From CAVVJA01 sp963779485 (GTDB lineage Bacteria > Actinomycetota > Actinomycetes > Mycobacteriales > Jatrophihabitantaceae), in contig CAVZYJ010000013.1 of assembly GCA_963779485.1 (NCBI GenBank), positions 834,796 to 898,795 of the forward strand: a DNA stretch of 64,000 bases, given 5' to 3'. Made by a program: the position numbers and the translations under genes. Positions 17,085 through 27,093 of this stretch are shown piece after piece. The notes under the pieces are model-generated. The model did no database searches and had not been told where the DNA came from. It saw nothing but the letters and a program-made list of their open reading frames with translations. Positions within the stretch are counted from its first letter, which is position 1; the number at the start of each line of letters is the position of its first letter.

Positions 17085-17780
17085 CTACGGGAGCACCGAG
17101 ACGATCTCGGCGATGCTGCGCCGGGTTCCGGTGTAGAACGGCACCTCTTCGCGAACGTGCCGCCGGGTCTCGGACGATCGCAGGTGCCGCATGAGATCGA
17201 CGATGCGGTGCAGATCGTCGGCCTCGAAGGCCAGGATCCACTCGTAGTCGCCGAGCGCGAACGCGGCGACGGTGTTCGCCCGCACGTCCGGGTACTCGCG
17301 GGCCAGCTGACCGTGCTCGGCCAGGAGCGCGCGCCGTTCCACCTCGGGCAGCAGGTACCACTCGTACGACCGTACGAACGGGTAGACGCACACGTAGCGC
17401 CGCGGTTCCTCCTCGGCTAGAAAGGCCGGGATGTGGCTGCGGTTGAACTCGGCCGGACGGTGTAGCGCCATGACGGACCAGACCGGGTCGAGGTGCTGCC
17501 CCAGGCCGGTGCGCCGCAGCCGGCTGTAGGCGTCCTGCAAAGCCTCGGCCGTCGGAGCGTGCCACCACACCATCAGGTCGGCGTCGGCCCGCAGGGCGCT
17601 CACGTCATAGGTACCGCGGACGGTCACGTCCTTCGCGGCGAGCTGCTCGAACAGCTCGGTGACCTCGTCCGCGAGCCGGGGCCGATCGCCGTCGCCTATC
17701 GACTGGCCCAGCCGGAAGACCGACCAGGCGGTATAGCGAATAAGCGCGTTGAGTTCCCGCGCTTTCTTTCCGTCGACCAT
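17085..17780 (-). CDS. hemQ: coproheme decarboxylase HemQ (chlorite dismutase-like)
   Basis: A 231-residue protein of the chlorite dismutase-like superfamily. In actinobacteria and Firmicutes this enzyme oxidatively decarboxylates iron-coproporphyrin to haem b. It has LNALIRYTAWSVFRLG, WWHAPTAEALQDAYSRLRRT, a YPFVRSYEWYLLP segment with the radical-forming Tyr region, and EWILAFEADDLHRIVDLMRHLR. The Gln/Arg next to the active site of true chlorite dismutases is not evident. Its ATG lies 4 bp after the hemY stop, in the order hemE-hemY-hemQ. Confidence 0.92.
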   Translation of the reverse strand: MVDGKKARELNALIRYTAWSVFRLGQSIGDGDRPRLADEVTELFEQLAAKDVTVRGTYDVSALRADADLMVWWHAPTAEALQDAYSRLRRTGLGQHLDPVWSVMALHRPAEFNRSHIPAFLAEEEPRRYVCVYPFVRSYEWYLLPEVERRALLAEHGQLAREYPDVRANTVAAFALGDYEWILAFEADDLHRIVDLMRHLRSSETRRHVREEVPFYTGTRRSIAEIVSVLP

Positions 17781-17784
17781 GGGG

Positions 17785-19170
17785 TCATTGTCCCGTCTGA
17801 ACGAGGGTCGCGCAGGCCTGGGCGACGGCGGCGTGGGCCGAAGCGATGCAGGCCGGGATGCCGAGCCCGTCGTAAGCGGCCCCGCACACAGCCAGCCCGG
17901 GGACAGCGGCCACGGCGCTGCGGATGCGGGCGACCCGCTCGACGTGGCCGATCCCGTACTGGGGCAGACCGCCGCCCCAGCGGGTGACCAACGCGTCCAC
18001 CGGTGCCGCGGCGACGCCGAGCAGGGTGCGCAGGTCGCTGCGCACCAGCCCGATCAGCTCCTCGTCGCGAACGCTGCAGGTCACGCGTCTCGCCGACCCG
18101 GCCGATCGAGGCTCGAAGCACGTCCAGGCCGGGCGGCAGCCCGGGCCACTTCTGCGACGTGAGCGTGACGCCCTTGACGGCCAACCGTTCCCGGGCGCCC
18201 ACGAGCAGGCCACTGCCCGGCGGCAGGCGTACGCCCGAGTAGGCCAGCGTGACGATGGCGACGCTCGCCGTCTCGATCGCACCGAGCTCGGCGGCCGCGC
18301 GGGGGGCCACCGCCCGCACCACGCCCGCCGCCTTGGCCGGCGGAATGGCGACGATCACCGCGTCGGCGGCGATCCGCTCCGCTTGCGGCACCGGCCCGCA
18401 CTCGAGCGCGAATCCGTCCGGGGTCCGCCGGATCGAGCGGACGGTCACGCCGGTGCGCACCGTGAACCGGCCGGACGCGGCGAGCGCCTCCGGCAACCGT
18501 CCGACCCCGCCGCGGATCGCCGCGAACACCGGACCGGACGAGGGCGCGCCGCCATCCCCGGCGGCGGCCCGCGCTGCGGCAACGAGCGAACCCCCGATCG
18601 TGCAGCCGCGCAGCGAGCGCCGGCAGCGCCGCGCGCAGCGAGATCCGGTCGGCCCGTCCGGCGTAGACGCCCGCGAGCAGCGGCTCGACGAGTCGGTCGA
18701 CGATCTCATCGCCGAGCCGCTCCCGAACCAACGCACCGATCCCGACGTCGTCGACCAGAGGCGGCAGCGCGGGAAGCATCGGTTCGGTCTCGATCGCCGA
18801 TACCGACGCCAGGCTGAGCACCCCGGACGACCGCGCCGCGGCTGCGTCGAACGGAACGCCCATCAACGTCCCGGCGGGCAGCGGGTGCAGGACCCCGGCG
18901 GCGTAGACGGACGCCGACGTCGTCACCGCGTCGACCAGCTCGTCGCCGAGACCCGCGGCTCGGGTGAGCTCGAGGGCCTCCGGACGGCGGGTGAGCATGC
19001 GCCTCGGCTCCGACGTCTACCGGCTGGCCGGCGACGGAGGCGACGCGGAGCTTGCCGCCGATCTGCGGCGCCGCTTCGAGCACCGTCACGGCCGCCGACG
19101 GAAGGCGATCGCAGATCGTCCAGGCCGCGGCCAGGCCCGCGATGCCACCACCGACGACCACGACTTCCAC
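17785..19170 (-). pseudogene. hemY: coproporphyrinogen III oxidase / protoporphyrinogen oxidase (HemY/CgoX), frame broken three times
   Basis: FAD-dependent oxidase of the haem pathway. The N-terminus VVVVGGGIAGLAAAW is an FAD-binding GxGxxG, followed by TVLEAAPQIGGKLRV. The reading frame changes near 18999-19001, near 18594-18600 (a run of five G on the coding strand) and near 18070, each time by one extra base. The four pieces join into a protein of about 460 residues ending LAVCGAAYDGLGIPACIASA. Since hemE and hemQ flank it intact and the gene is expected to be essential, sequencing error is more likely than true loss. It starts 1-2 bp after the hemE stop. Confidence 0.85.
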
Positions 19171-19171
19171 G

Positions 19172-20215
19172 TCAGTCCGTCAGCTCCATGACGAGGGCGA
19201 CGACTCGGGTGAGCACGTCCGGATCGGTCTCGGGAAGCACGCCGTGTCCGAGGTTGAAGATGTGCCCGGCGGCGCCGCGCCCTTCGGCGACGATGCGCCG
19301 CACCGCAGCGTCGATGACCGGCCAATCCGCCAGCAGCAGCGCCGGGTCGAGGTTGCCCTGGACGACGGCGCCCGGGCCTAGCCGCCGCGCTGCCTCCGAC
19401 AGCGGCACCCGCCAGTCGACGCCCACGACGTCGGCGCCAGCGGTTCGCATGAGCGCCAGCAGCTCGCCCGTGCCCACGCCGAAGTGGATGCGCGGGACGC
19501 CACGCCCGCCCAGCGACTCCAGGACGGCTCGGCTGTGCGGCAGCACGAAGTGCTCGTAGTCGGCGGCGGACAGCGCCCCGGCCCACGAGTCGAACAGCTG
19601 CACCGCGGCCGCCCCGGCGTCCACCTGCACGCCCAGATAGGTCGCCGAGATCGTGGCCAGCCGGGCCAGCAGGGCGTGCCACAGCGCCGGCTCGCCGTGC
19701 ATCAGCGCCTTGGTGCGGGTGTGCTCGCGGGACGGGCCGCCCTCGATCAGATAGCTGGCCAGCGTGAACGGCGCCCCGGCGAACCCGATGAGCGGCGTCG
19801 CGCCCAACTCGGGAACGAGCGCGGACACCGCCTCGGTCAGGTAGGGGACGTCGCTCGGCTCCAGTGGGCGCAGCCGATCGAGGTCGCTCATCGTGCGGAT
19901 CGGCTTCTCCACGACCGGCCCGATCCCGGAGACGATGTCGACGCCGACACCGACCGCAGCCAACGGCACGACGATGTCGGAGAACAGGATCGCCGCATCG
20001 ACGTGGTGCCGACGCACCGGCTGCAGGGTCAGCTCGGTAACCAGGTCCGGCGTTCGGCAGGCCTCGAGCATGCCCGTCCCGGCGCGGGCCAGCCGGTACT
20101 CGGGCAGTGAACGACCGGCTTGCCGCATGAACCACACCGGCGGTCGCGGACCGGGCCGGCCGAACGCCGCGCGCACCAGCAGTGAGTCAGCCGCTGCGGG
20201 CGGAACACTCGTCAT
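19172..20215 (-). CDS. hemE: uroporphyrinogen decarboxylase HemE
   Basis: A 347-residue HemE, converting uroporphyrinogen III to coproporphyrinogen III. The signature WFMRQAGRSLPEYR is at about residues 29-42, and DAAILFSDIVVPLAAVG and GFAGAPFTLASYLIEGG are both family hallmarks. It is the first gene of the minus-strand hemE-hemY-hemQ cluster, so it feeds coproporphyrinogen directly to the next two enzymes. ATG 20215 is chosen; a GTG one codon earlier (20218) is also possible. Confidence 0.95.
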   Translation of the reverse strand: MTSVPPAAADSLLVRAAFGRPGPRPPVWFMRQAGRSLPEYRLARAGTGMLEACRTPDLVTELTLQPVRRHHVDAAILFSDIVVPLAAVGVGVDIVSGIGPVVEKPIRTMSDLDRLRPLEPSDVPYLTEAVSALVPELGATPLIGFAGAPFTLASYLIEGGPSREHTRTKALMHGEPALWHALLARLATISATYLGVQVDAGAAAVQLFDSWAGALSAADYEHFVLPHSRAVLESLGGRGVPRIHFGVGTGELLALMRTAGADVVGVDWRVPLSEAARRLGPGAVVQGNLDPALLLADWPVIDAAVRRIVAEGRGAAGHIFNLGHGVLPETDPDVLTRVVALVMELTD

Positions 20216-20331
20216 CACGCCTCATCGTGCCATGCCCCACTCTCCACCTCGGGTCGGCGAGCCTCCCGAACTCGACCGGTGGGCTGTGCGAGCGTCACTG
20301 GCAACGACGGACCAACCACGGGAGCCACGCG

Positions 20332-20535
20332 ATGGACGGGATGGAGCAGATGGTCGACGACGGCTACCTCGACTGCCCGGTGTGCGGCTGCCCGTGCCCG
20401 GCGGAAATGCCCGACTGCCGGGATGGTCACGGTGCTGATTGCCCGGACGTCGCCTGCGCGCTCTGCGGGACTGCGCTGTTCTTCGACCCTATCCTTCCGC
20501 GTGTGACCCGTCGGCCCGCACGGCGAGCGGCCTGA
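20332..20535 (+). CDS. small cysteine-rich protein, unknown function
   Basis: A 67-codon frame with GGGAGCC before ATG 20332. The product has a compact cysteine pattern (CPVCGCPCP, CRDG, CPDVACALCG) consistent with one or two zinc-ribbon-like clusters, and a basic tail. It lies between divergent hemE and the DUF3000 gene, 13 bp before the latter. No family recognised. Confidence 0.45.
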   Translation: MDGMEQMVDDGYLDCPVCGCPCPAEMPDCRDGHGADCPDVACALCGTALFFDPILPRVTRRPARRAA

Positions 20536-20548
20536 TCCCGCCCCGTCC

Positions 20549-21160
20549 ATGACGCCGAGCACCCCCGTCTCCCCGGCCGCTGACCGTGATCATCCGGCAC
20601 CGGCAGCTCCCGCGAGCAACTCACCCAGCGAGTTCCGCAAGGCGGTCGACAGCCTGCGGCGCACCCAGGTGCGCTCGGAGATCCGGGTCGAACCGATCCG
20701 GCCACCACAGCGACTCGCGCCCTGGACCTATGCGCTGTCCGCGGAGATCCCCACCCGGGACGGTGGCGAGCTGGCCACCGGCCGCCTGGTCCTGCTGTAC
20801 GACCCCGACGGTGTCGAGGCGTGGGACGGCGTGCTCCGGCTGGTCGCCTTCGCGTCAGCCGAGATCGAGCCCGACATCGGCGGCGATCCCCTCCTGCCCG
20901 AAGTCGGCTGGAGTTGGCTGACCGGGGCGCTCCGCGAGCGGGCCGCGGCGCATCGCGCGGCGGGCGGCACGGTCACCCAGACCACCTCGACGCGGTTCGG
21001 CGACCTGCACGGTCCCCGCACCACCGTCACACTCGAACTCCGCGGGTCGTGGACGGCCGACACAGCGGACCTGCGCCCGCACCTGCTCGCCTTCGCCGAT
21101 CTGCTCAGCATGGCGGCCGGATTGCCCCCCGAAGGAGTGGCCGTCCTTCCGACCGCCTGA
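20549..21160 (+). CDS. DUF3000 domain-containing protein
   Basis: A 203-residue protein of an actinobacteria-restricted family without assigned function. The recognisable parts are EFRKAVDSLRRTQVRSEIRV, PWTYALSAEIPTR, the DPDGVEAWDGVLRLVAF segment, and GDPLLPEVGWSWLTGAL. It is placed between hemE (divergent) and RNase D (2 bp downstream), its usual neighbours in actinobacteria, and is probably co-transcribed with rnd. Confidence 0.88.
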   Translation: MTPSTPVSPAADRDHPAPAAPASNSPSEFRKAVDSLRRTQVRSEIRVEPIRPPQRLAPWTYALSAEIPTRDGGELATGRLVLLYDPDGVEAWDGVLRLVAFASAEIEPDIGGDPLLPEVGWSWLTGALRERAAAHRAAGGTVTQTTSTRFGDLHGPRTTVTLELRGSWTADTADLRPHLLAFADLLSMAAGLPPEGVAVLPTA

Positions 21161-21162
21161 CC

Positions 21163-22440
21163 ATGGCCGACGACTCACCCTCGGCCGCAGCGGGCGAGAC
21201 GCGATCCTCCACCGAACGCCGCGTGCCGGTGCTGCGTGAGCCAGCCGACGGAGTACCCGAGCCAATCGTCACCACCGACGGTTTGGCGCACGCCGCGGCC
21301 GCGCTTGCGGCCGGCTCCGGTCCGGTGGCCGTCGATGCCGAGCGCGCGTCGGGCTATCGCTACAGCCAGCGGGCGTACCTGGTCCAGCTGCGCCGCGTGG
21401 GCGTGGGCACCGTGCTCATCGACCCGTTGCCCATCGGCCCGGCGGGATTCGAGCAGCTGGCTGACGCCGTGAACGGCACCGAGTGGATTCTGCATGCCGC
21501 CACCCAGGATCTGCCGTGCCTGGCCGAGCTCGGACTACGCCCGGCCCGGCTGTTCGACACCGAGCTGGCCGGCCGGCTGCTCGGCGAGGAGCGGGTCGCA
21601 CTCGGCACGATGGTCGAGCAGTGGCTCGACGTGCGTCTGGAGAAGGAGCATTCGGCGGCCGACTGGAGCACCCGGCCGCTCCCCCGGGACTGGCTCGCCT
21701 ACGCGGCGCTGGACGTCGAGCTGCTCATCCCGCTCCACGAGGTTCTGGCTCGGCAGCTGGCCGCCGCCGGGAAGGCGGAATGGGCGGCCGAAGAGTTCGA
21801 AGCGATCCGGACCGCTCCGCCGGCGGAGCCGCGCGAGAACCCGTGGCGCCGGACGTCCGGCCTGCATGTGATCCGAACCCGGCGCGAGCTCGCGGTTGTC
21901 CGGTCACTCTGGTACGCCCGTGATACCTGGGCGGCGGAGCGGGATGTGTCGCCGGGTCGGTTGCTGCCCGACTCGGCCATCATCGCGGCGGCAGGAGCCA
22001 ACCTCGCCGGGCCGTCCGACCTGGCCCAGCTGCCCACCTTCCGCGGACCCCGGCAGCGCCGGGCGATCGGCCGGTGGTGGGACGCCGTGGCCAGGGCCCT
22101 GGCGCTACCCGACGCCGATCTGCCGCAGTCGGCCGGCCGGCCCGATGCGATCCCGCCGACCAGCCGATGGCGGGAGCGTGACCCGGACGCCGCCGCTCGG
22201 CTTATGGCGTGTCGCGACGTCGTCGCCAGGCTCGCCGCCCAGCATCAGGTTCTGGCCCAAAACCTGCTGGCCGGAGACATCGTGCGCAGGCTCGCCTGGG
22301 AGCCCCCCGATCCGCCGGACCGGTCCGGCGTGGGCACCGCCCTCGCCCGCTTCGGCGCCCGCCCATGGCAGATCGGGCTGACGGCCCAGGCGCTCAGCGA
22401 TGCCCTGCGCGCGGCGAACGCCGCCGAATCGAGTCCATGA
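21163..22440 (+). CDS. rnd: ribonuclease D (HRDC domain-containing)
   Basis: A 425-residue 3'-5' exoribonuclease. The DEDDy catalytic motifs are visible: VAVDAERASG (Exo I, about residues 49-58), HAATQDLPCL (Exo II) and YAALDVELL (Exo III, Y-x3-D). An HRDC region follows at about residues 220-310 (RRELAVVRSLWYARDTWA). Predicted role is trimming of tRNA precursors and other RNA 3' ends. The long upstream frame is rejected because ATG 21163 follows the DUF3000 stop by 2 bp. Confidence 0.9.
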   Translation: MADDSPSAAAGETRSSTERRVPVLREPADGVPEPIVTTDGLAHAAAALAAGSGPVAVDAERASGYRYSQRAYLVQLRRVGVGTVLIDPLPIGPAGFEQLADAVNGTEWILHAATQDLPCLAELGLRPARLFDTELAGRLLGEERVALGTMVEQWLDVRLEKEHSAADWSTRPLPRDWLAYAALDVELLIPLHEVLARQLAAAGKAEWAAEEFEAIRTAPPAEPRENPWRRTSGLHVIRTRRELAVVRSLWYARDTWAAERDVSPGRLLPDSAIIAAAGANLAGPSDLAQLPTFRGPRQRRAIGRWWDAVARALALPDADLPQSAGRPDAIPPTSRWRERDPDAAARLMACRDVVARLAAQHQVLAQNLLAGDIVRRLAWEPPDPPDRSGVGTALARFGARPWQIGLTAQALSDALRAANAAESSP

Positions 22441-22539
22441 CCCTCGGGCCGCGCCCGCACCTGGGATGTGCCGCCTGGCCCGGATCCGACCCACCGACTA
22501 TCGTCTAAGTTACCGATGAGTAGCTTTCGAGGAGCACCA

Positions 22540-23761
22540 GTGGGTACACCTGCATCGCCTCGCGCGCTGCGCGACGTCGTCTTCGTCGACGGGGTTCGGA
22601 CCCCGTTCGGCCGGGCCGGCGAGAAGGGCAACTACGCCGAGACCCGAGCCGACGACATGGTCGTGGCCGTCATCCGGGAGTTGCTCCGCCGCCACCCGCA
22701 GCTGCCGCCGGACCGCATTGACGACGTGGCCATCGCCGCCGCCACCCAGATCGGCGACCAGGGACTCACCCTGGGCCGCATCGCGACCATCCTCGCCGGT
22801 CTCCCCCGCAGCGTCCCGGGCTATTCGATCGACCGGATGTGCGCCGGCGCGATGACTGCCGTCACGACGCTGGCCGGCGGTATCGCGTTCGGCGCCTACG
22901 ACGTGGCCATCGCCGGCGGCGTCGAGCACATGGGCCGTCACCCAATGGCCGAAGGGGCCGATCCCAACCCGCGGTTCCTCGCCGAGAAGCTTGTCGACCT
23001 GTCCGCGTTGTCGATGGGCGCGACCGCCGAGAACCTGCACGACCGGTACCCGAACCTGACCCGGGAGCGCGCCGACGCCTTCGCCGCGGCCAGCCAGGCC
23101 AAGCTGGCCAAGGCCTACGCGGACGGAAGGATCCAGCCGGACCTCGTGCCGGTGGCGACCCGGTCCAGCGCGCTGGGGTGGGGGCTCGCCACCCGGGACG
23201 AACCGCCGCGTCCAGGGACCACGGTCGAGGCGCTCGCCGGGCTCCGAACGCCGTTCCGGCCCCACGGCCGTGTCACCGCCGGCAACTCCGCCGGCCTCAC
23301 CGACGGCGCCACGGCCTGCCTGCTCGCCGCCGTCCGACGCGGCCGCCGAGCTAGGCCTGCCGAACCGGATGCGTCTGGTCGGCTACGGCTTCGCCGGCGT
23401 CGACCCCGAGGTCATGGGGGTCGGCCCGATCCCGTCGACCGAGAAGGCGCTGCGAGCCACGGGACTGCGCATCGAGGACATCGGGCTGTTCGAGCTCAAC
23501 GAGGCCTTCGCCGTGCAGGTGCTGGCCTTTCTCGACCACTTCGGCCTGGCTGACGACGATCCTCGGGTCAACATCTACGGCGGCGCCATCGCCGTCGGCC
23601 ACCCGCTCGCCTCGTCGGGAGTGCGACTCATGACGCAGCTGGCCCGCCAGTTCGTCGACCACCCCGAGGTGCGCTACGGCCTCACCGCGATGTGCGTCGG
23701 TCTGGGGCAGGGCGGCAGCGTCGTCTGGGAGAACCCGCACTACACCGGTGGGCAGTCGTGA
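22540..23761 (+). pseudogene. acetyl-CoA acetyltransferase (thiolase), one frameshift
   Basis: Thiolase II type enzyme that cleaves 3-ketoacyl-CoA in beta-oxidation, probably paired with the next gene. The acylation Cys is in IDRMCAGAMTAV; NEAFAV, GGAIAVGHPLASSG and CVGLGQGGS follow. The frame changes near 23331-23337: ATACLLAA continues correctly only if one C is ignored, giving SDAAAELGLPN. GTG 22540 is preferred, with GAGGAG six bases upstream; ATG 22516 is also in frame. The gene ends in GTGA, overlapping the start of the next gene. Confidence 0.85.
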
Positions 23762-25858
23762 CGGCGACCGAGACCCTGGTCTTCCCGGGCGAGGTCGTCA
23801 CGCGCGCGCTCGTCCGCTACCTGGACGTCCCGGGCCTGCCGGGCGAGTTCGCGCTCATCACCCTGGACAACGGGCGTGATCACACCCGGCCCTCGACGCT
23901 CGGCCCGGCCGCCCTGTCGAGCCTGGCGGCCGCCCTGGACGACATCGCAGGCACATGCTCCGCGCGTCGCGGCGATCGGCGTGACCGGCAAACCGTTCGT
24001 CTTCGCCGCCGGCGCCGACCTCACCGGCTTGGCGTTGATCGCGGATCGGCAGCAGGGCCGGCAGATCGCCCAGCTCGGTCATCGGGTCTTCCGGCGGTTG
24101 CTCGACAGTCCCGTGCCGACCTTCGCGTTCCTGAATGGCGCGACGCTCGGCGGCGGGCTGGAACTCGCGCTGCACTGCCACTACCGGACCCTCGCGGACA
24201 GCGTCACCGCCATCGCGTTCCCGGAGGTGTTCCTCGGCCTCGTGCCCGGCTGGGGCGGCACCCAGCTGCTGCCGAGGCTGATCGGACCGGCGTCGGCGAT
24301 CAAGGTCATCGTCGACAATCCGCTGAACCAGAACCGCATGCTGCGGGCGGAGCAGGCCGCCAAGCTCGGCATCGTCGATGTGCTGCTCTCCGATGCGGAC
24401 TTCCTGGCCGAGTCCTTGCGGTGGGCGGCCCGGGTCGTCACCGGCGAGGTGACCGTGGCCCGGGACAGCCACGCGACAGACGACTGGGCCGGCGTCATCG
24501 GGGCCGGCCGAACCGGCGTCGATCTCCGCCTGCACGGCGGTGCCCGCGCTCCCTATCGGGCGCTGGACCTGATCGCTCAGGCGCGCACCGCTGACTTCGA
24601 TGCCGGCACCGCAGCCGAGGACGACGCGCTCGCCGACCTGCTGGTGAGCGACGAGCTGCGAGCCGGGCTGTACGCGTTCGACCTCGTCCAGAAGCGCGCC
24701 CGGCGTCCGGTCGGCGCCCCCGACGGCGCGCTCGCCCGGCCGGTGACCAAGGTCGGTGTGGTCGGCGCCGGCCTGATGGCGAGCCAGCTGGCGCTCCTCC
24801 TGGTCCGACGGCTCATGGTTCCGGTTGTCCTGACCGACATCGACCAGGCCCGGCTGGACAACGGCGTCAGCCACGTGCATCGGGAGATCGCACAGCTGCA
24901 GGCCACCGGCCGGATCGACGCCGACTCCGCAAACCGGCTCACGACGCTGGTGACCGGATCACTGTCGCTCGACGCCTTCGCCGATGCGGAACTCGTCCTC
25001 GAAGCGGTCTTCGAGGACTTCGCGGTGAAGCAGCAGGTCCTCGCCGACGTCGAGGCGGTGGTCGCGCCGGACGCGGTACTCGCGACGAACACCTCGTCAC
25101 TCTCGGTCAGCGCGATGGCCGCGGGTCTCGACCGGCCCGAGCGGGTCGTCGGCATGCACTTCTTCAATCCGGTGTCGATCCTTCCGCTGCTCGAGGTGGT
25201 GCGGGCCGACCGCTCGAACGACTCGGCTCTGGCCACCGCGTTCGCCATCGGCAAGCAGCTGAAGAAATCCTGCGTGCTGGTCAACGACCGGCCCGGGTTC
25301 GTGGTGAATCGGCTACTCTCCCGATATCTCGGCGAAGTGATAGCCGCCATCGATGAGGGCACGCCGATCGAGGAGGCCGACCGGGCGCTCGAGCCGCTCG
25401 GGCTGCCGATGAGCCCGATGACGCTTCTCGCGCTGGTCGGGCCGGCGGTCGCCCTGCACACCGCGGAGACCATGCACACGGCGTTCCCCGACCGGTTCGC
25501 GGTCAGCGCCAACGCCCGCCGGCTGGTCGAGTCCGGCAAGCCCGGGGTGTACCTGTGGGACGGCGGGGTGCCGCGAGTCGATCCCGAGGTGACCGCCCTG
25601 TTCCAGGTCGGTTCGGCGCCGAGCACCGCGGATCAGGTACGCGAGCGGGCGGTCGATGCCCTCGCCGCCGAGATTCGGATCATGCTCGACGAGGGTGTCG
25701 TCGCGGCGCCGCAGGACGTCGACCTGTGCCTGATCCTTGGGGCGGGCTGGCCGTTCCACCTCGGTGGCGTCACGCCGTTCCTCGACCGAACCGGCGTGTC
25801 CGAGCGCGTCACCGGCGCCCGGTTCTTGCCGCCGGGGGTGGCCTCGGTCCCGGTGTGA
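23758..25858 (+). pseudogene. multifunctional enoyl-CoA hydratase / 3-hydroxyacyl-CoA dehydrogenase (FadB/FadJ-like), one frameshift
   Basis: About 700 codons. The N-terminal crotonase domain has AGADLTGLALIAD, NGATLGGGLELALHC and FPEVFLGLVPGWGGTQLL, with the two catalytic Glu. A Rossmann dehydrogenase domain follows (VGVVGAGLMASQLALLLVRR, about residue 340), then DRPGFVVNRLLSRYLGEVIA. It would hydrate enoyl-CoA and oxidise 3-hydroxyacyl-CoA. The start is GTG 23758, overlapping the thiolase stop (GTGA). The frame changes near 23955-23960, between LDDIA and HAPRVAAIGVTG. From 23876 to 25858 the rest is uninterrupted. Confidence 0.85.
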
Positions 25859-25860
25859 GG

Positions 25861-27093
25861 TCAGCCCGTCCGGCGGGCGGGCTCGGGCACGCCGAGCGAC
25901 CGGCGGTCGGCAGCGTCCAGGGCGATCGCGGCCGCGCGTTCGGGCCCGGGCAGTTCGATGCGCATGGCCAAGCCGCCGAACGGCGGGGCGGCGGCCTGCA
26001 GCCGCCCGTGATGCGCCTCGACGATCAGCCGGACGATGGACAGACCGAGGCCCGAGCCCCGCGTCGCCGTGCGGGCGCGGCCGGTGCCGCCGCGGCGAAA
26101 TGCCTCGAACAGCGCCACCACCTCGGCCGGCGCAATGACGGCGCCGCCGTTTGCGACATGCAGCCAGGCGCCGCCGCTCTTCTCCCCGCAGCTGATCCGA
26201 ATCCACCCACCGGTGACGTTGTGCCGAACGGCGTTTTCCAACAGGTTGCCGATCAGACGGTCGAGCAGGCGAGGATCACCGACCGTACGGGCGGTCGAGA
26301 TGTCCTGCTCGATCGTGATGTTGCGCGCCGCGGCCTCCCGCTCCATCCCCTCGAGCGCCGACGGCACCAGCTTCGCCAGGTCGACGGACTCACGCACCTC
26401 CAGCTCACCGCGCACGCCGGCCTGGAGCCGAGCCAGCGTCAGCAACGACCCGACCAGCCGCTGGGCTCGGTCGGTCGCCTGCTGGACCACCTCGCCCATC
26501 CGGCGCAACTCCTCGGATGACGCGTCGGGATCAGACAGCGTGACGTCGAGTTCGGTGCGGATCACCGACAGCGGCGTTCGCAGCTCGTGGCTGGCGTTGG
26601 CCACGAATAATCGCTGACTGCCGAACGCCGCGTCGAGGCGCGCCAGCATCTCATCGAAGGTGTCGGCCAGCCGGCGGAGCTCGTCGTCCGGACCGCCCAG
26701 GTTGATGCGCTGGTCGAGAGTATCGGTGGACAGCTGCTGCGCGGTGTGGGTGACCTTGGCAATCGGGCGAAGAGCCTGCTTCGCCAGCAGATAGCCGCCG
26801 AGGGCACCGATGACGACGACCAGCACGAAGAAGATCAAGCCGGTGTGCAGGACATAGTCGCGGGCATCTTGTCGCGCCTGGGTAACGAGCGCGTCGGTCG
26901 AGCCACTGTAGATCGTATGTCGTTCGTCGGTGATCGTGACCGTGCCTTGGTTGTTGGTGAAGATGCCGAGATTGCCGACTGCCCGATCGAGCAGCAGCAG
27001 GGCCAACACCAGCAAGGACACGCCGACGAGCAGGACCAATCCGCCGTATAGCAGCGCCATGCGGATGCGCAGCGTCGGGCGGAAGATCCTCAC
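25861..27093 (-). CDS. two-component sensor histidine kinase
   Basis: A 410-residue membrane kinase. It has transmembrane helix 1 (MALLYGGLVLLVGVSLLVLA) and helix 2 (LIFFVLVVVIGALGGYLLA), an extracytoplasmic loop of about 60 residues, HAMP, then HisKA with the phosphorylated His in NASHELRTPLS. The HATPase motifs are LIGNLLENAVRHN, a GG-containing G1 region and GSGLGLSIVRLIVEAH. It starts with GTG 27093, overlapping the response-regulator TGA by four bases (GTGA), so the two are translationally coupled. It ends 2 bp from the convergent fadJ-like gene. The stimulus is unknown. Confidence 0.92.
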   Translation of the reverse strand: MRIFRPTLRIRMALLYGGLVLLVGVSLLVLALLLLDRAVGNLGIFTNNQGTVTITDERHTIYSGSTDALVTQARQDARDYVLHTGLIFFVLVVVIGALGGYLLAKQALRPIAKVTHTAQQLSTDTLDQRINLGGPDDELRRLADTFDEMLARLDAAFGSQRLFVANASHELRTPLSVIRTELDVTLSDPDASSEELRRMGEVVQQATDRAQRLVGSLLTLARLQAGVRGELEVRESVDLAKLVPSALEGMEREAAARNITIEQDISTARTVGDPRLLDRLIGNLLENAVRHNVTGGWIRISCGEKSGGAWLHVANGGAVIAPAEVVALFEAFRRGGTGRARTATRGSGLGLSIVRLIVEAHHGRLQAAAPPFGGLAMRIELPGPERAAAIALDAADRRSLGVPEPARRTG

